Shown here: one piece after another, positions 32,902-41,165 of the stretch
Numbering within the stretch: position 1 is the stretch's first letter
Layout of the letters: every line of letters starts with the position of its first letter
From: Roseburia_C sp031555935
Lineage (GTDB): Bacteria; Bacillota; Clostridia; Lachnospirales; Lachnospiraceae
Assembly (NCBI GenBank): GCA_031555935.1
Contig: JAVBTX010000023.1
Location: 1 to 64,000, forward strand
DNA: 64,000 bases
Direction: 5' to 3'
Notes under the pieces: model-generated
Told to the model about the DNA's origin: nothing
The model's database searches: none
Seen by the model: the letters and a program-made list of their open reading frames with translations, nothing else
Translations under genes and position numbers: made by a program

Positions 32902-33324
32902 TTATTTTTCGTTGTCAAAAGACTCCTTTCTTTGCCCTGTCAGTTTTTCAATTGCTTTATGTGTAAGAGGTTGCAGATATGCACCTGCCTTTAACCCCAT
33001 TACGCCGATAAATAACGTTAGTAGATTTCCCAATTTGAAATATACAACCAGGAAAAATATCAATACCACTACAACATATCGTAACAATGATTGTACAATC
33101 ATTTTACCGCGTGCCTTGTGCTCTAACACCAGATTAATCGAATCTTCAATGGCCACTGCCATATGAATGATCATTCCGACTGCCATAAAAATGCCAATCC
33201 ACAAGCCAGTCGAATAACGCAGCTTATCGGTTACAAACCAGACTCCGGCCATTTGAATCAGCACGCCATATATCATAATTCCCACAATTAGTTCCGGTAA
33301 TACCCGGTTAATCCTTCTTAACAT
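32902..33324 (-). CDS. ATP synthase subunit I-like membrane protein
   Basis: The 140-residue protein has four hydrophobic segments (about 10-30, 37-58, 82-104, 106-122) and a basic C-terminal tail. It matches the AtpI/subunit-I type that sits in front of atpB and helps assembly of the c ring or Mg2+ uptake for the complex. The ATG at 33324 follows AAGGA; an in-frame ATG lies at 33345. It overlaps the end of atpZ by 17 bases. Confidence 0.8.
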   Translation of the reverse strand: MLRRINRVLPELIVGIMIYGVLIQMAGVWFVTDKLRYSTGLWIGIFMAVGMIIHMAVAIEDSINLVLEHKARGKMIVQSLLRYVVVVLIFFLVVYFKLGNLLTLFIGVMGLKAGAYLQPLTHKAIEKLTGQRKESFDNEK

Positions 33325-33547
33325 CTTTTTTTTCCTTCTTATCATACACCTTTTTGGCCATTATAAAGATATTCCGAAAACCAGCTATTGCGCCAATAAA
33401 AAAAAGCGGAACGACCAAGATCTTATGGCCCGTTTTGTCAGACAGATAAACGCCTAACGCCGTGCACATAAGTATCGGAACAATCATGTTGATGCCAAAC
33501 TGCATGATAAATACAAATGATTCATACACGTTCTTTTTATATTTCAC
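33308..33547 (-). CDS. atpZ: AtpZ/AtpI family protein
   Basis: The 79-residue protein has two membrane helices (about 10-32 and 40-60) in the AtpZ pattern (FGINMIVPILMCTALGVYL, PLFFIGAIAGFRNIF). AtpZ and AtpI form a pair linked to the F-ATPase. The GTG at 33547 follows AAAGGAG by 6 bases; an ATG at 33583 is also in frame but has no good site. It is the first ATP-synthase-linked gene of the operon. Confidence 0.82.
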   Translation of the reverse strand: MKYKKNVYESFVFIMQFGINMIVPILMCTALGVYLSDKTGHKILVVPLFFIGAIAGFRNIFIMAKKVYDKKEKKDVKKD

Positions 33548-33622
33548 ATGTTGCTCCTTTCCATCCCTTTTTTCCCACTTCATGATTATACCATTTCTAC
33601 CAAAATTTTGTCTATCAATTTT

Positions 33623-34120
33623 CTAAAGCGTTACTTCGATTTTACGATCGGTCGAATTGTACTCATAGTAGCGAACTCCCGCCGCATTCATCATTCGTTT
33701 CGAAGCAATTACGGCGTGTGTATTCGCATACTTGTCATTCGCGTAAACGATTGTCCGTATTCCCGCCTGAATAATAGCCTTCGCACACTCGTTACACGGA
33801 AATAATGTTACGTACATTTTAGCGCCTTCCAAACTGCCGCCACGATAGTTAAGAATTGCATTTAACTCGCTATGGGTGGTGTAAAAATACTTGCTATTTA
33901 ATGGTTCCCCTTCTCGCTCCCACGGAAATTCATCATCAGAACAACCTTTGGGAAAGCCATTATAACCCATTGAAAGAATCTTATTGTCTTCACTGACGAT
34001 GCAAGCCCCCACCTGAGTATTCGGGTCCTTGGAACGCATCCCTGACAGTAGGGCCACGCCCATAAAATATTCATCCCAGCTAATATAGTCTTTGCGTTTT
34101 TCGCTCATTTTAATAACCAT
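33623..34120 (-). CDS. dCMP/cytidine deaminase family protein (ComEB-like)
   Basis: This zinc deaminase of about 165 residues has the catalytic HSELNAI (His-x-Glu) and PCNECAK (PCxxC) motifs. The sequence layout (WDEYFMGVALLSGMRSKDPNTQVGACIV) is that of deoxycytidylate deaminase/ComEB. It would convert dCMP to dUMP for thymidylate synthesis. Two ATGs (34120 and 34108) are possible because the AAGGAGG site fits neither perfectly. It follows upp and a spacer hairpin. Confidence 0.9.
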   Translation of the reverse strand: MVIKMSEKRKDYISWDEYFMGVALLSGMRSKDPNTQVGACIVSEDNKILSMGYNGFPKGCSDDEFPWEREGEPLNSKYFYTTHSELNAILNYRGGSLEGAKMYVTLFPCNECAKAIIQAGIRTIVYANDKYANTHAVIASKRMMNAAGVRYYEYNSTDRKIEVTL

Positions 34121-34147
34121 ACCTCCTTATTTAGAAAGGGGCCGAGG

Positions 34148-34176
34148 AAATCCTGCTTAAGAAGTATGCAGGATTT
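34148..34176 (-). other. Intercistronic hairpin between upp and the deaminase gene
   Basis: AAATCCTGC (34148-34156) and GCAGGATTT (34168-34176) form a 9-base-pair stem without a T run. It could protect or partially terminate the long operon transcript. Confidence 0.5.
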
Positions 34177-34195
34177 GCCCAGCTCCATCTATTAT

Positions 34196-34825
34196 TTATT
34201 TTGTGCCAAAAATACGATCGCCGGCATCACCTAATCCTGGCACAATATAACCATGATCATTTAAATGGTCATCCAATGCGCCAATATAAATATCTACATC
34301 TGGGTGCGCATCCTGCATCCGTTTTACGCCTTCTGGGGCAGCAATAATACACATAAAGCGAATGTTCTTAACGCCCTTATCCTTCATCATCTGAATCGCC
34401 GCAACGGATGAACCGCCAGTGGCAAGCATTGGGTCAACAACGAAGACCTCACGTTCATTGCAATCCTCTGGTAATTTGCAGTAATATTCTACTGGCTCTA
34501 AACTCTCTGGGTCACGGTAAAGACCAATATGACCAACCTTCGCTGCCGGAATCATCGTCAGCATACCATCTACCATGCCGAGACCAGCTCGCAGGATTGG
34601 CACAATCGCTAGTTTCTTTCCCTTTAGTTCTTTGACTGTCGTGGTACAAATCGGGGTCTGGATTTCAATATCTGCTAACTTCAAATCTCTGGTTGCCTCG
34701 TAGCACATTAACATTGCAATTTCGCTAATCATTGCCCGAAATTCTTTTGAACCGGTTTCTTCTCTGCGAATCCAGCCAACCTTATGCTGAATCAACGGAT
34801 GTTCCATTACGATTACGTTTGACAT
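34196..34825 (-). CDS. upp: Uracil phosphoribosyltransferase
   Basis: The 209-residue salvage enzyme makes UMP from uracil and PRPP. The PRPP-binding loop is VVDPMLATGGSSVAAI (near residues 127-142), with LRAGLGMVDGML and the C-terminal YIVPGLGDAGDRIFGT uracil-binding region. The length is standard. It lies 3 bases after the YwlE-like gene. In Bacillus, upp also sits just before the atp operon. Confidence 0.97.
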   Translation of the reverse strand: MSNVIVMEHPLIQHKVGWIRREETGSKEFRAMISEIAMLMCYEATRDLKLADIEIQTPICTTTVKELKGKKLAIVPILRAGLGMVDGMLTMIPAAKVGHIGLYRDPESLEPVEYYCKLPEDCNEREVFVVDPMLATGGSSVAAIQMMKDKGVKNIRFMCIIAAPEGVKRMQDAHPDVDIYIGALDDHLNDHGYIVPGLGDAGDRIFGTK

Positions 34826-34828
34826 TCC

Positions 34829-35287
34829 CTATTCTCCTTCGTTTAATAGATTTACCAGTTTCTTAATTGATTTACTAAGTGTTTCATAACACAATCCATA
34901 TGCCTGTAACGTACCGCCGTAAGGGTCCATAATCTCCAGTTCATCCCCGACTAATTCGGTTAGAACCTGAACATTCTCTGGGTTGGCACTAGAATATCCT
35001 TCCAGAATCTTCTGCCGCTCATGGGTTTCCATCGTAAGTACTAATGTATCCTCATCAAAATCTGCTTCCGTTATCGGACTGGACATATAACCTTCTAAGT
35101 TAATACCATTACTGATTAATACAGCTTCTGCTTTTTGATTCAGCGGTTCCGAAAATAACACCACCAGTCCTCTGCTGTCTATCTTAACTGGTTGTTTCAA
35201 GCTATATTCACCTAATATTCCCGCCGCCATCGGCGCACGGCAGGTGCCGCCTTCGGCCACAAATACAATTCGTTTATAGGGTCTCAT
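34829..35287 (-). CDS. Low-molecular-weight phosphatase-like (YwlE-like) protein lacking the catalytic Cys
   Basis: The 152-residue protein has the LMW phosphatase fold. The P-loop reads FVAEGGTCRAPMAAG (residues 9-23): the position of the nucleophilic Cys (C in the usual C-T-G-N-T-C-R-S) is Ala11, although the second Cys and the Arg remain. The general-acid loop DPYGG (near 120) is kept. In B. subtilis the gene here is ywlE, a protein-arginine phosphatase, next to ywlC. The substitution is clear in the DNA (GTG GCC GAA). The protein is probably a pseudophosphatase or binding protein. Confidence 0.85.
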   Translation of the reverse strand: MRPYKRIVFVAEGGTCRAPMAAGILGEYSLKQPVKIDSRGLVVLFSEPLNQKAEAVLISNGINLEGYMSSPITEADFDEDTLVLTMETHERQKILEGYSSANPENVQVLTELVGDELEIMDPYGGTLQAYGLCYETLSKSIKKLVNLLNEGE

Positions 35288-35298
35288 AAAAACCTCCT

Positions 35299-36348
35299 CT
35301 ACACGGAAATCACTTGATGACCGGCAGCCTTTAACAATCGATTCATGATTGCCTGACCAATTCGTGGGGTGGAAAAACTCTCCGAGTATATTATTTCCAC
35401 ATCCATGTCATCAAATTCCCGTAATATCTTATAAAGATGTCTTGCAATCGCATTTTCATCTTTTCGGGAGCCAATACTAACCACTGTTCCCTGATGATAG
35501 CACGCATATGTCTCGTCGGTACAAATAATCCCGACTCGCTTTCCCTGCGCGATATTCTCGGTGGTCAGTGTACAGATTCGCTCCACTACCATTTTTGCTT
35601 CCCCACTAATCAAAACCAAATCAGCCTGCGGGGCATAATGCTTGTATTTCATGCCTGGTGCCTTTGGCTTGACCGATGAATCACTGTCAATAATACCGGG
35701 ATCCACCTTCACTTCTCCGATTACTTTTTCAATCATCTCTTTTGTAATAAATCCCGGACGAAGTATCATTGGTACTTCCTCTGTCAAATCCAATATCGTG
35801 GATTCTATTCCAATACCGACTGGACCCCCATCCAAAATCAGTGGAATTTTTCCATTTAAATCAGCAAATACATGCTCTGCCAAGGTTGGGCTTGGGCGTC
35901 CCGATGTATTTGCACTTGGTGCTGCAATATAACCGCCGCTCTCTTTAATCAGCGCCAGTGCCACCGGATGATTTGGCATACGAATCGCAACCGTATCTAG
36001 TCCACCCGTTGTCTCATCTGGCACATTCTCATTTTTCGGTAAAACAAGCGTCAGGGGACCCGGCCAAAAAGCCTCGCTTAATGCTCTGGCCTGCTTGGGT
36101 ATCACAGTTACTATTTTATCGAGCGCTGAAAATTCTGCAATATGCACGATTAGTGGATTATCCGAAGGTCTGCCCTTAGCAGCGTATATTTTTTCAGAAG
36201 CACCGGCATTTAGAGCATCCGCTCCTAGTCCATAGACTGTCTCGGTGGGGAATGCCACCAGAGCGCCCTGACTGATAATCTGCGCCGCTTGCTTTATTTT
36301 GTCTGCGTCTTCCAGACTGTTTTTTATTCGTTCCATCTTTGTATCCAT
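35299..36348 (-). CDS. L-threonylcarbamoyladenylate synthase (Sua5/YwlC)
   Basis: The 349-residue enzyme makes threonylcarbamoyl-AMP for the t6A modification of ANN-decoding tRNAs. The N-terminal YrdC domain (PTETVYGLGADA, KGRPSDNPLIVHI, TSGRPSPTLAEHV) is followed by a C-terminal Sua5 domain. The ATG at 36348 lies only 7 bases after the -10 box, implying a leaderless or nearly leaderless transcript; a downstream ATG at 36336 is an alternative. It is the first gene of the long operon that ends with atpC. Confidence 0.94.
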   Translation of the reverse strand: MDTKMERIKNSLEDADKIKQAAQIISQGALVAFPTETVYGLGADALNAGASEKIYAAKGRPSDNPLIVHIAEFSALDKIVTVIPKQARALSEAFWPGPLTLVLPKNENVPDETTGGLDTVAIRMPNHPVALALIKESGGYIAAPSANTSGRPSPTLAEHVFADLNGKIPLILDGGPVGIGIESTILDLTEEVPMILRPGFITKEMIEKVIGEVKVDPGIIDSDSSVKPKAPGMKYKHYAPQADLVLISGEAKMVVERICTLTTENIAQGKRVGIICTDETYACYHQGTVVSIGSRKDENAIARHLYKILREFDDMDVEIIYSESFSTPRIGQAIMNRLLKAAGHQVISV

Positions 36349-36355
36349 AACGTTT

Positions 36356-36384
36356 ATTATATCAGCGTTATTAAAATATGGCAA
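36356..36384 (-). promoter_or_regulatory. Promoter of the sua5-upp-atp operon
   Basis: TTGCCA (36384-36379), a 17-base spacer and TATAAT (36361-36356) on the minus strand. The expected transcription start falls at about 36349, right at the first ATG, which has no ribosome binding site. Confidence 0.82.
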
Positions 36385-36471
36385 CCTACTTGCACGGTTT
36401 TTGTAATTGTGTCATAATGAATTTATTACTTTTTTTGACAATAAAACTTTAAAATAAAGGGAGATGTGAAA

Positions 36472-37509
36472 ATGAACATAATTAAAAGTGAGTATGGTTT
36501 TACGAATGACGGTACGCCGATTTCCTTATATCGAATTGAAAACGCTTCCGGCGCTTCGGTCACCGTTTCTGACTACGGATGCCGATTAATCAGCATCTAT
36601 GTTCCAAACAACAAGGGCCAGCTAATTGATGTCTGTCTGGGGTTACGTGATGCTTCACAGTATTTGGAAGATGATGCCAGCGTTGGCGCTGTTGTCGGAC
36701 GTTGTGCCAATCGCATCGCGAAAGGTCATTTTACTTTAAATGAAGAGTCCTATCAGCTTGCCATTAACAATGGTCCAAACCATCTGCATGGCGGCCCAAC
36801 CGGTTTTGCCACGCGGGTCTGGAATACTGTGGTTGCTGACGACAAGGTTATCTTTTCCCGTACCAGTGTGGATGGCGAGGAAGGTTATCCGGGCAATCTG
36901 AAAGTTTCCGTAACATATGCTTGGTCCGAAGACAATGAGCTTTCTATATTATATGAGGCAGATTCTGACAAAGACACAGTTTTTAACATTACCAGCCACG
37001 GATACTTTAATTTGGACGGTCAGGGCAGCGATAGTGTTTTAGCCCATGAGCTGCAAATTGATGCCGATACCATAACCGAGATTGATAGCACTCAGATTCC
37101 AACCGGCAACATCATATCGGTTGAGAACACACCATTTGATTTCCGCGAATTTAAAACCCTCGGAGCAGACATTCATGCCAATCATGCACAGCTTGCCATC
37201 AGCGAAACCTATGACCACAATCTGGTTCTTAACGGTACCGGACTACGGGAAGCGGCTGTTTTACAATCGCGCGACAGCGGCATTCGGATGACTTGCTTCA
37301 CCGACCAGCCAGGCATTCAAGTGTATGTACCATGCTACATTCTCCATCAAAAAGGGAAGAATGATATTGATTATCCAGCGTTTAGCAGTGTCTGTCTGGA
37401 AACTCAGCATTATCCAGACTCGATCAACCATCCGGATTTCCCATCGGTTGTGTTGGGTGCGGATGAACATTTTAAGTCTAAGACAATTTATCATTTCTCA
37501 ACAATATAA
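36472..37509 (+). CDS. galM: Aldose 1-epimerase (galactose mutarotase)
   Basis: The 345-residue enzyme interconverts alpha- and beta-anomers of galactose or glucose. Motifs are NGPNHLHGG with the catalytic His (near residue 100), ITSHGYFNL with the second His (near 175) and the late LETQHYPDSINHP with the catalytic Glu (near 310). The ATG at 36472 fits the AAAGGGAG site, better than the GTG at 36466. It is alone on the plus strand; no other Leloir genes are adjacent. Confidence 0.96.
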   Translation: MNIIKSEYGFTNDGTPISLYRIENASGASVTVSDYGCRLISIYVPNNKGQLIDVCLGLRDASQYLEDDASVGAVVGRCANRIAKGHFTLNEESYQLAINNGPNHLHGGPTGFATRVWNTVVADDKVIFSRTSVDGEEGYPGNLKVSVTYAWSEDNELSILYEADSDKDTVFNITSHGYFNLDGQGSDSVLAHELQIDADTITEIDSTQIPTGNIISVENTPFDFREFKTLGADIHANHAQLAISETYDHNLVLNGTGLREAAVLQSRDSGIRMTCFTDQPGIQVYVPCYILHQKGKNDIDYPAFSSVCLETQHYPDSINHPDFPSVVLGADEHFKSKTIYHFSTI

Positions 37510-37533
37510 ACGTGTGCCGTCAGGCGCACTTCC

Positions 37534-37567
37534 AAAAGCGGCCGATTCATATGAATTGACCGCTTTT
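37534..37567 (+). terminator. Terminator after galM
   Basis: AAAAGCGG (37534-37541) pairs with CCGCTTTT (37560-37567), with an inner palindrome ATTCATATGAAT, followed by GTATATTTTA. It lies 25 bases after the galM stop. Confidence 0.85.
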
Positions 37568-37617
37568 GTATATTTTATGGTCTTTTGCTCACACTAAAAA
37601 ATAAAACGGTGATATTT

Positions 37618-38196
37618 ATGAGTGATAATTGGGTAATTCCAAAAAATAGCCGGCTGTATAATAAAACAACCGGCTTTTCTTTCTTCTATTATATTATATT
37701 GTTTCTATTCTTTGCTTTTATTGGCTGGGTATGGGAGGTTGTACTCTGCTTGTTTACGATGCAGGCCTTTATCAACCGCGGGGTACTCTTTGGACCCTGG
37801 CTGCCCGTCTATGGCGCTGGCGGACTATTCCTATACTTCCTGCTTTTCCGCCTGAAGAAACATCCCATCTGGATATTTTTGCTGGCCACGGCCATTTGCT
37901 CTGTGCTAGAATACTTTTCCAGTTGGTTTTTGGAAAAATTATGGGGTATCCGCTGGTGGGATTATAGTGATTCCTTCTTAAACCTGCATGGTCGTATCTG
38001 CTTATTATGCAGCGTCGGGTTTGGCATTGGTGCGCTGTTGATTATTTATGTGTTTATTCCCTTTTGGGAAAAGCGATATGAAAAAATTCCATCTCCGATT
38101 CGAAAAACACTGGGAATCATTCTTTTGCTTTTATTTATCGCGGATGCTACCTATGCCGCTGTTGCTCCTAATATTGGGCATGGCATCACATCCTAA
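37618..38196 (+). CDS. Putative CmpB-type (ABC transporter type IV-like) membrane protein
   Basis: The 192-residue membrane protein has about five hydrophobic segments and the CmpB-family signature FAFIGWVWEVVLCLF, FINRGVLFGPWLPVYGAGG and LEYFSSWFLEKLWGIRWWDYS. The family is widespread in Clostridia and is of unknown function, despite being named after ABC permeases. The ATG at 37618 follows GGTGAT; the frame extends further upstream without a good site. It ends a few bases from the convergent amidase gene. Confidence 0.85.
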   Translation: MSDNWVIPKNSRLYNKTTGFSFFYYIILFLFFAFIGWVWEVVLCLFTMQAFINRGVLFGPWLPVYGAGGLFLYFLLFRLKKHPIWIFLLATAICSVLEYFSSWFLEKLWGIRWWDYSDSFLNLHGRICLLCSVGFGIGALLIIYVFIPFWEKRYEKIPSPIRKTLGIILLLLFIADATYAAVAPNIGHGITS

Positions 38197-38204
38197 TGTA
38201 AAAT

Positions 38205-38888
38205 TTATTGATTCAGATACTGCATTGCTCCCATATAGATTGCCCATGCCATATCCTGCTGGTATTCATCGGTCATCAGCTTCTCCGCCTCTCCGTGATT
38301 ACTTAAAAAACCACACTCAACAATTACCGTCGGGGTTGAGGTTTTTCGGAGCAAATAGTAGCTGTCATTGGCCTTTGCCTGACGATGCTTTTCCTTATCA
38401 ATTCGGTCCGAGAAGCTTTGTTGAATTGTCTCTGCCAAAATCTTACTCTTTTCAGAATTTTTATAGAAAAAGCACTGTGCACCACTAACAGAGGAATCCG
38501 AAAAACTATTCTGATGGATGCTGATGGTAAAGATTGGATTTGCTTTTTCTATTTTTTCACACCGACGACGCATGTCTTCGACTTTTTTATTCTTACTGCC
38601 AGAATCGTATAAGCCCTCGTCACTGTCTCTGGTTAATACGATGTCGATTCCTTCTTTTTCAAATAAGGTTTTTAATTTTAATGCTATCTCCAGATTGAGG
38701 TCCTTCTCTAAAACGCCATTTGTCCCTACTTTTCCAGGGTCAAAGCCGCCATGCCCGGCATCTATGACAATGCAGGTATTTGCCGTTTTTGCACTATTAC
38801 TGGTCACTGTCTGAGCCCCCTGCCAAGCTAGAAAAAACGCCCCAACAAGTAATAAAACACCCATTCCAAGCTCTATTTTTTTATTCAT
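38205..38888 (-). CDS. N-acetylmuramoyl-L-alanine amidase (CwlD-like)
   Basis: The 227-residue protein has one N-terminal membrane anchor (about 5-25) followed by an amidase_3 domain with zinc ligands in VIDAGHGGFDPG (His), LEKDLNLEIA (Glu) and SIHQNS (His), and the catalytic Glu in VIVECGFLSN. It cuts the bond between muramic acid and the stem peptide. The length and anchor fit CwlD, which forms muramic-delta-lactam in spore cortex, but other wall roles are possible. The ATG at 38888 has the better spacing to the GGATATGGG stretch. Confidence 0.9.
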   Translation of the reverse strand: MNKKIELGMGVLLLVGAFFLAWQGAQTVTSNSAKTANTCIVIDAGHGGFDPGKVGTNGVLEKDLNLEIALKLKTLFEKEGIDIVLTRDSDEGLYDSGSKNKKVEDMRRRCEKIEKANPIFTISIHQNSFSDSSVSGAQCFFYKNSEKSKILAETIQQSFSDRIDKEKHRQAKANDSYYLLRKTSTPTVIVECGFLSNHGEAEKLMTDEYQQDMAWAIYMGAMQYLNQ

Positions 38889-38922
38889 AATGATACCCAT
38901 ATCCTGCTTTTTACAAGATATG

Positions 38923-38951
38923 AAAAAAAGCTGTGCTTTATACACAGCTTT
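38923..38951 (-). terminator. Terminator after the GH18 gene
   Basis: AAAGCTGTG and CACAGCTTT form a 9-base-pair stem on the minus strand followed by a run of T (complement of the seven A at 38923-38929). It lies 9 bases from the GH18 stop codon. Confidence 0.88.
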
Positions 38952-38959
38952 TTCTTTAT

Positions 38960-40699
38960 TTAATTGGTATACTTAATGATGGTATCCCATATCGTATCGG
39001 TTTCAAAGCCTAGCTTCCAGAAGGATACACCAGCCAGACTATTGGACTTCATTACTTCCATTTTTTTCTCAATGGAAGTCGCATCCTCTACCCATATTTT
39101 ATAGGTGATGCCTTCATTTAGATATTCGGAATAATACTGTCCGTCTTCTTCTGACCAAATCTGTTCAGCACCGTTGACTTCGATTCGGTTCTGCGCGCCC
39201 TTCATGCCAACCGCTTCACTGCTGACAGTATATGGAACGTAGTCCTCGGCTGCAGATTCTACACTGTCACCAACCTCTTCTTTTGGCGTCAATGCCCAAA
39301 TCCTGGTATAAAATGGACATCCTAAGATAGTCTGCTCGGCCGGTACTTCTTTCAAGGTATTTACAACGCCATCGGTTACAAATCCAATCGATGCCACCGA
39401 GCCTTCATCGGAACCATTATAATGCTCATCGTATGCCATAATAATAATATAATCCGCAAAATTGGCTTGTTCCCCGCGGTTATAAAATGCCGTGTAATCA
39501 GTTGGCACATAGTTATCTACCGAAAGAATTATGCCATTATTCGCACATTTCAAGGACAGCTCGCGGATAAACTGCAAATATCCCTCACCCGCATCAAAGG
39601 CCAATGCTTCCATATCCACATTGATTCCATCCAACTCATATTCAATCGCCGCCGCAATCAGCTTATTGACGAGGTTCTGTCGGCTTGAGGTACGATTTAG
39701 AATACTCGTTGTATCAACATCCGGATTTTCCAGATTGCTGACGAGTGCCCATACTTCAATATTGTTCTGATGGCATTGGTTCACATAATTCTTGCTGGCT
39801 AGTGATGCGATATTTCCTTCGTTATCATTTAAATAAAACCATGTTGGCGAAATTACATTGATGCCTTTCGTGCCTTGCAAAACGTCAGTCAGTGTTCCGT
39901 TGGCATCCACCGTGGTAACCTGATGCCATGCCATCTGAATAGTTCCCTCTTTCTTGGTATGACTAAATACTGGCTCCGTAAATTCATGGCTTCTGGCAAC
40001 CGTTGTTTCGTTGCCAATAAATTTCGTTTTTAAATATCCCACAATTCCATCCGCGGTTGATACCTTCGTCCAGTTTTCACCTTTTTCCAGCAAGGTAAGT
40101 TCATCACCCTTGATGAGTTCCTTTAGAATTGGACTCTTGATGCCACCCTTAACACGCAATTGAGTATCTTTCTTCACCGCCGCGCTTGCCACTTCGCCCC
40201 ATTCACTAAATATAACGACCCGATTTGGCGCTTCAATAATCTGATGCGTCATGTTGGTATATTTTTCAATAAAATCAAGTGCCAGATACATCTTCTCACC
40301 ATCGACCCGGACGATAGTATAATTTTCCGAATGATTCTCTTTGCCAATCAGATAATCTTTGTTGCCCGCATTGACAGTTATCAAAGCATCCGGCAGAGTA
40401 TAAAGCAATATATTTTCGGCCGAATCCCAATAAAATCTTTCATTAAACATCTGATGAACCACCGTAAAGTCAACGTACACCTGACCATCCCAATATTTAC
40501 AAACAGTATCGATTAATTCATCATCTAACACAACGGCAATATCGTCCGCCGCAGTCAGCCCGTAGTAGGCCTGCATATCAGCTTCTTCTTTGGTTGGTAT
40601 ATATTTTTCTATTACACGCGCTGCCAGTGTAATCAATATCACAACAATAACTAGTGCTATCACTGCTATAACAGGTAAAATTTTCTTCTTGTCCTTCAA
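38960..40699 (-). CDS. GH18 family glycoside hydrolase with SH3 domain, membrane-anchored
   Basis: This 579-residue protein starts with a basic stretch and one membrane segment (about 8-27). A copper-amine-oxidase-like/stalk region (about 55-170) is followed by an SH3 region (about 180-230), then a GH18 catalytic domain (about 250-570). The GH18 motif is DGINVDMEAL, with the catalytic Glu near residue 370. Family GH18 members with SH3-like domains cleave peptidoglycan or chitin; in Clostridia several are spore or envelope proteins (SleL/YaaH-like). Its lumen side is outside the membrane. Confidence 0.9.
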   Translation of the reverse strand: MKDKKKILPVIAVIALVIVVILITLAARVIEKYIPTKEEADMQAYYGLTAADDIAVVLDDELIDTVCKYWDGQVYVDFTVVHQMFNERFYWDSAENILLYTLPDALITVNAGNKDYLIGKENHSENYTIVRVDGEKMYLALDFIEKYTNMTHQIIEAPNRVVIFSEWGEVASAAVKKDTQLRVKGGIKSPILKELIKGDELTLLEKGENWTKVSTADGIVGYLKTKFIGNETTVARSHEFTEPVFSHTKKEGTIQMAWHQVTTVDANGTLTDVLQGTKGINVISPTWFYLNDNEGNIASLASKNYVNQCHQNNIEVWALVSNLENPDVDTTSILNRTSSRQNLVNKLIAAAIEYELDGINVDMEALAFDAGEGYLQFIRELSLKCANNGIILSVDNYVPTDYTAFYNRGEQANFADYIIIMAYDEHYNGSDEGSVASIGFVTDGVVNTLKEVPAEQTILGCPFYTRIWALTPKEEVGDSVESAAEDYVPYTVSSEAVGMKGAQNRIEVNGAEQIWSEEDGQYYSEYLNEGITYKIWVEDATSIEKKMEVMKSNSLAGVSFWKLGFETDTIWDTIIKYTN

Positions 40700-40775
40700 T
40701 CCTTTTTTCCTCCTGTAACAACGACATTTTTGTCAGTCTGAGTATAACATAATTAATGAATCAAGGAAAGAGTCA

Positions 40776-40820
40776 AATGGCCGGAAACTTCGTATCCCAT
40801 TCGAAGCCTCCAGCCATTGT
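40776..40820. terminator. Imperfect hairpin downstream of the 70-residue protein gene
   Basis: AATGGC-x-GGA...CTTCG pairs with CGAAG...TCC-x-GCCATT (40776-40820). On the minus strand no long T run follows; on the plus strand GTTCTTTTCTTATTTCTT follows. It may be a weak terminator for 40895-41107. Confidence 0.5.
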
Positions 40821-40894
40821 TCTTTTCTTATTTCTTAATATCGTTTAAATACAATTTCAATTGCCCAGGCATTAGGAGTTCCTCGACGCAATTG

Positions 40895-41107
40895 TTACGA
40901 ATTGTTTATCTTATCGAAATGTATCTCCGTTAACACCCCCTCGTCAAATATGTAATCTCTCATATATGATGCTTCTTCTTCGACAGCCAGCACATTTGCG
41001 ACCGCCCCTGAACTACTTTTCTCTCCCTCCAGCCAAATCGTTATTCCGCGCTTTTCAATGGACTGTAGTTCAATATAGAGATTTTGTCTTGTCATGTTAT
41101 TCTCCAT
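40895..41107 (-). CDS. Small acidic protein of unknown function
   Basis: The 70-residue acidic protein starts with a predicted strand/turn pattern (LYIELQSIEKRGITIWLEG) and has no membrane segment. A second ATG at 41095 has a GGAG site at good spacing, so the true protein may be 66 residues. It looks like a conserved small protein of Lachnospiraceae but I cannot name a family. It is the last gene of the kinase/P-loop unit, about 60 bases downstream. Confidence 0.65.
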   Translation of the reverse strand: MENNMTRQNLYIELQSIEKRGITIWLEGEKSSSGAVANVLAVEEEASYMRDYIFDEGVLTEIHFDKINNS

Positions 41108-41165
41108 AATTCTACCCCTTTTTTCTTATTTCCAATTCCAAAAGGAAGTTTTGTGATATATTATG

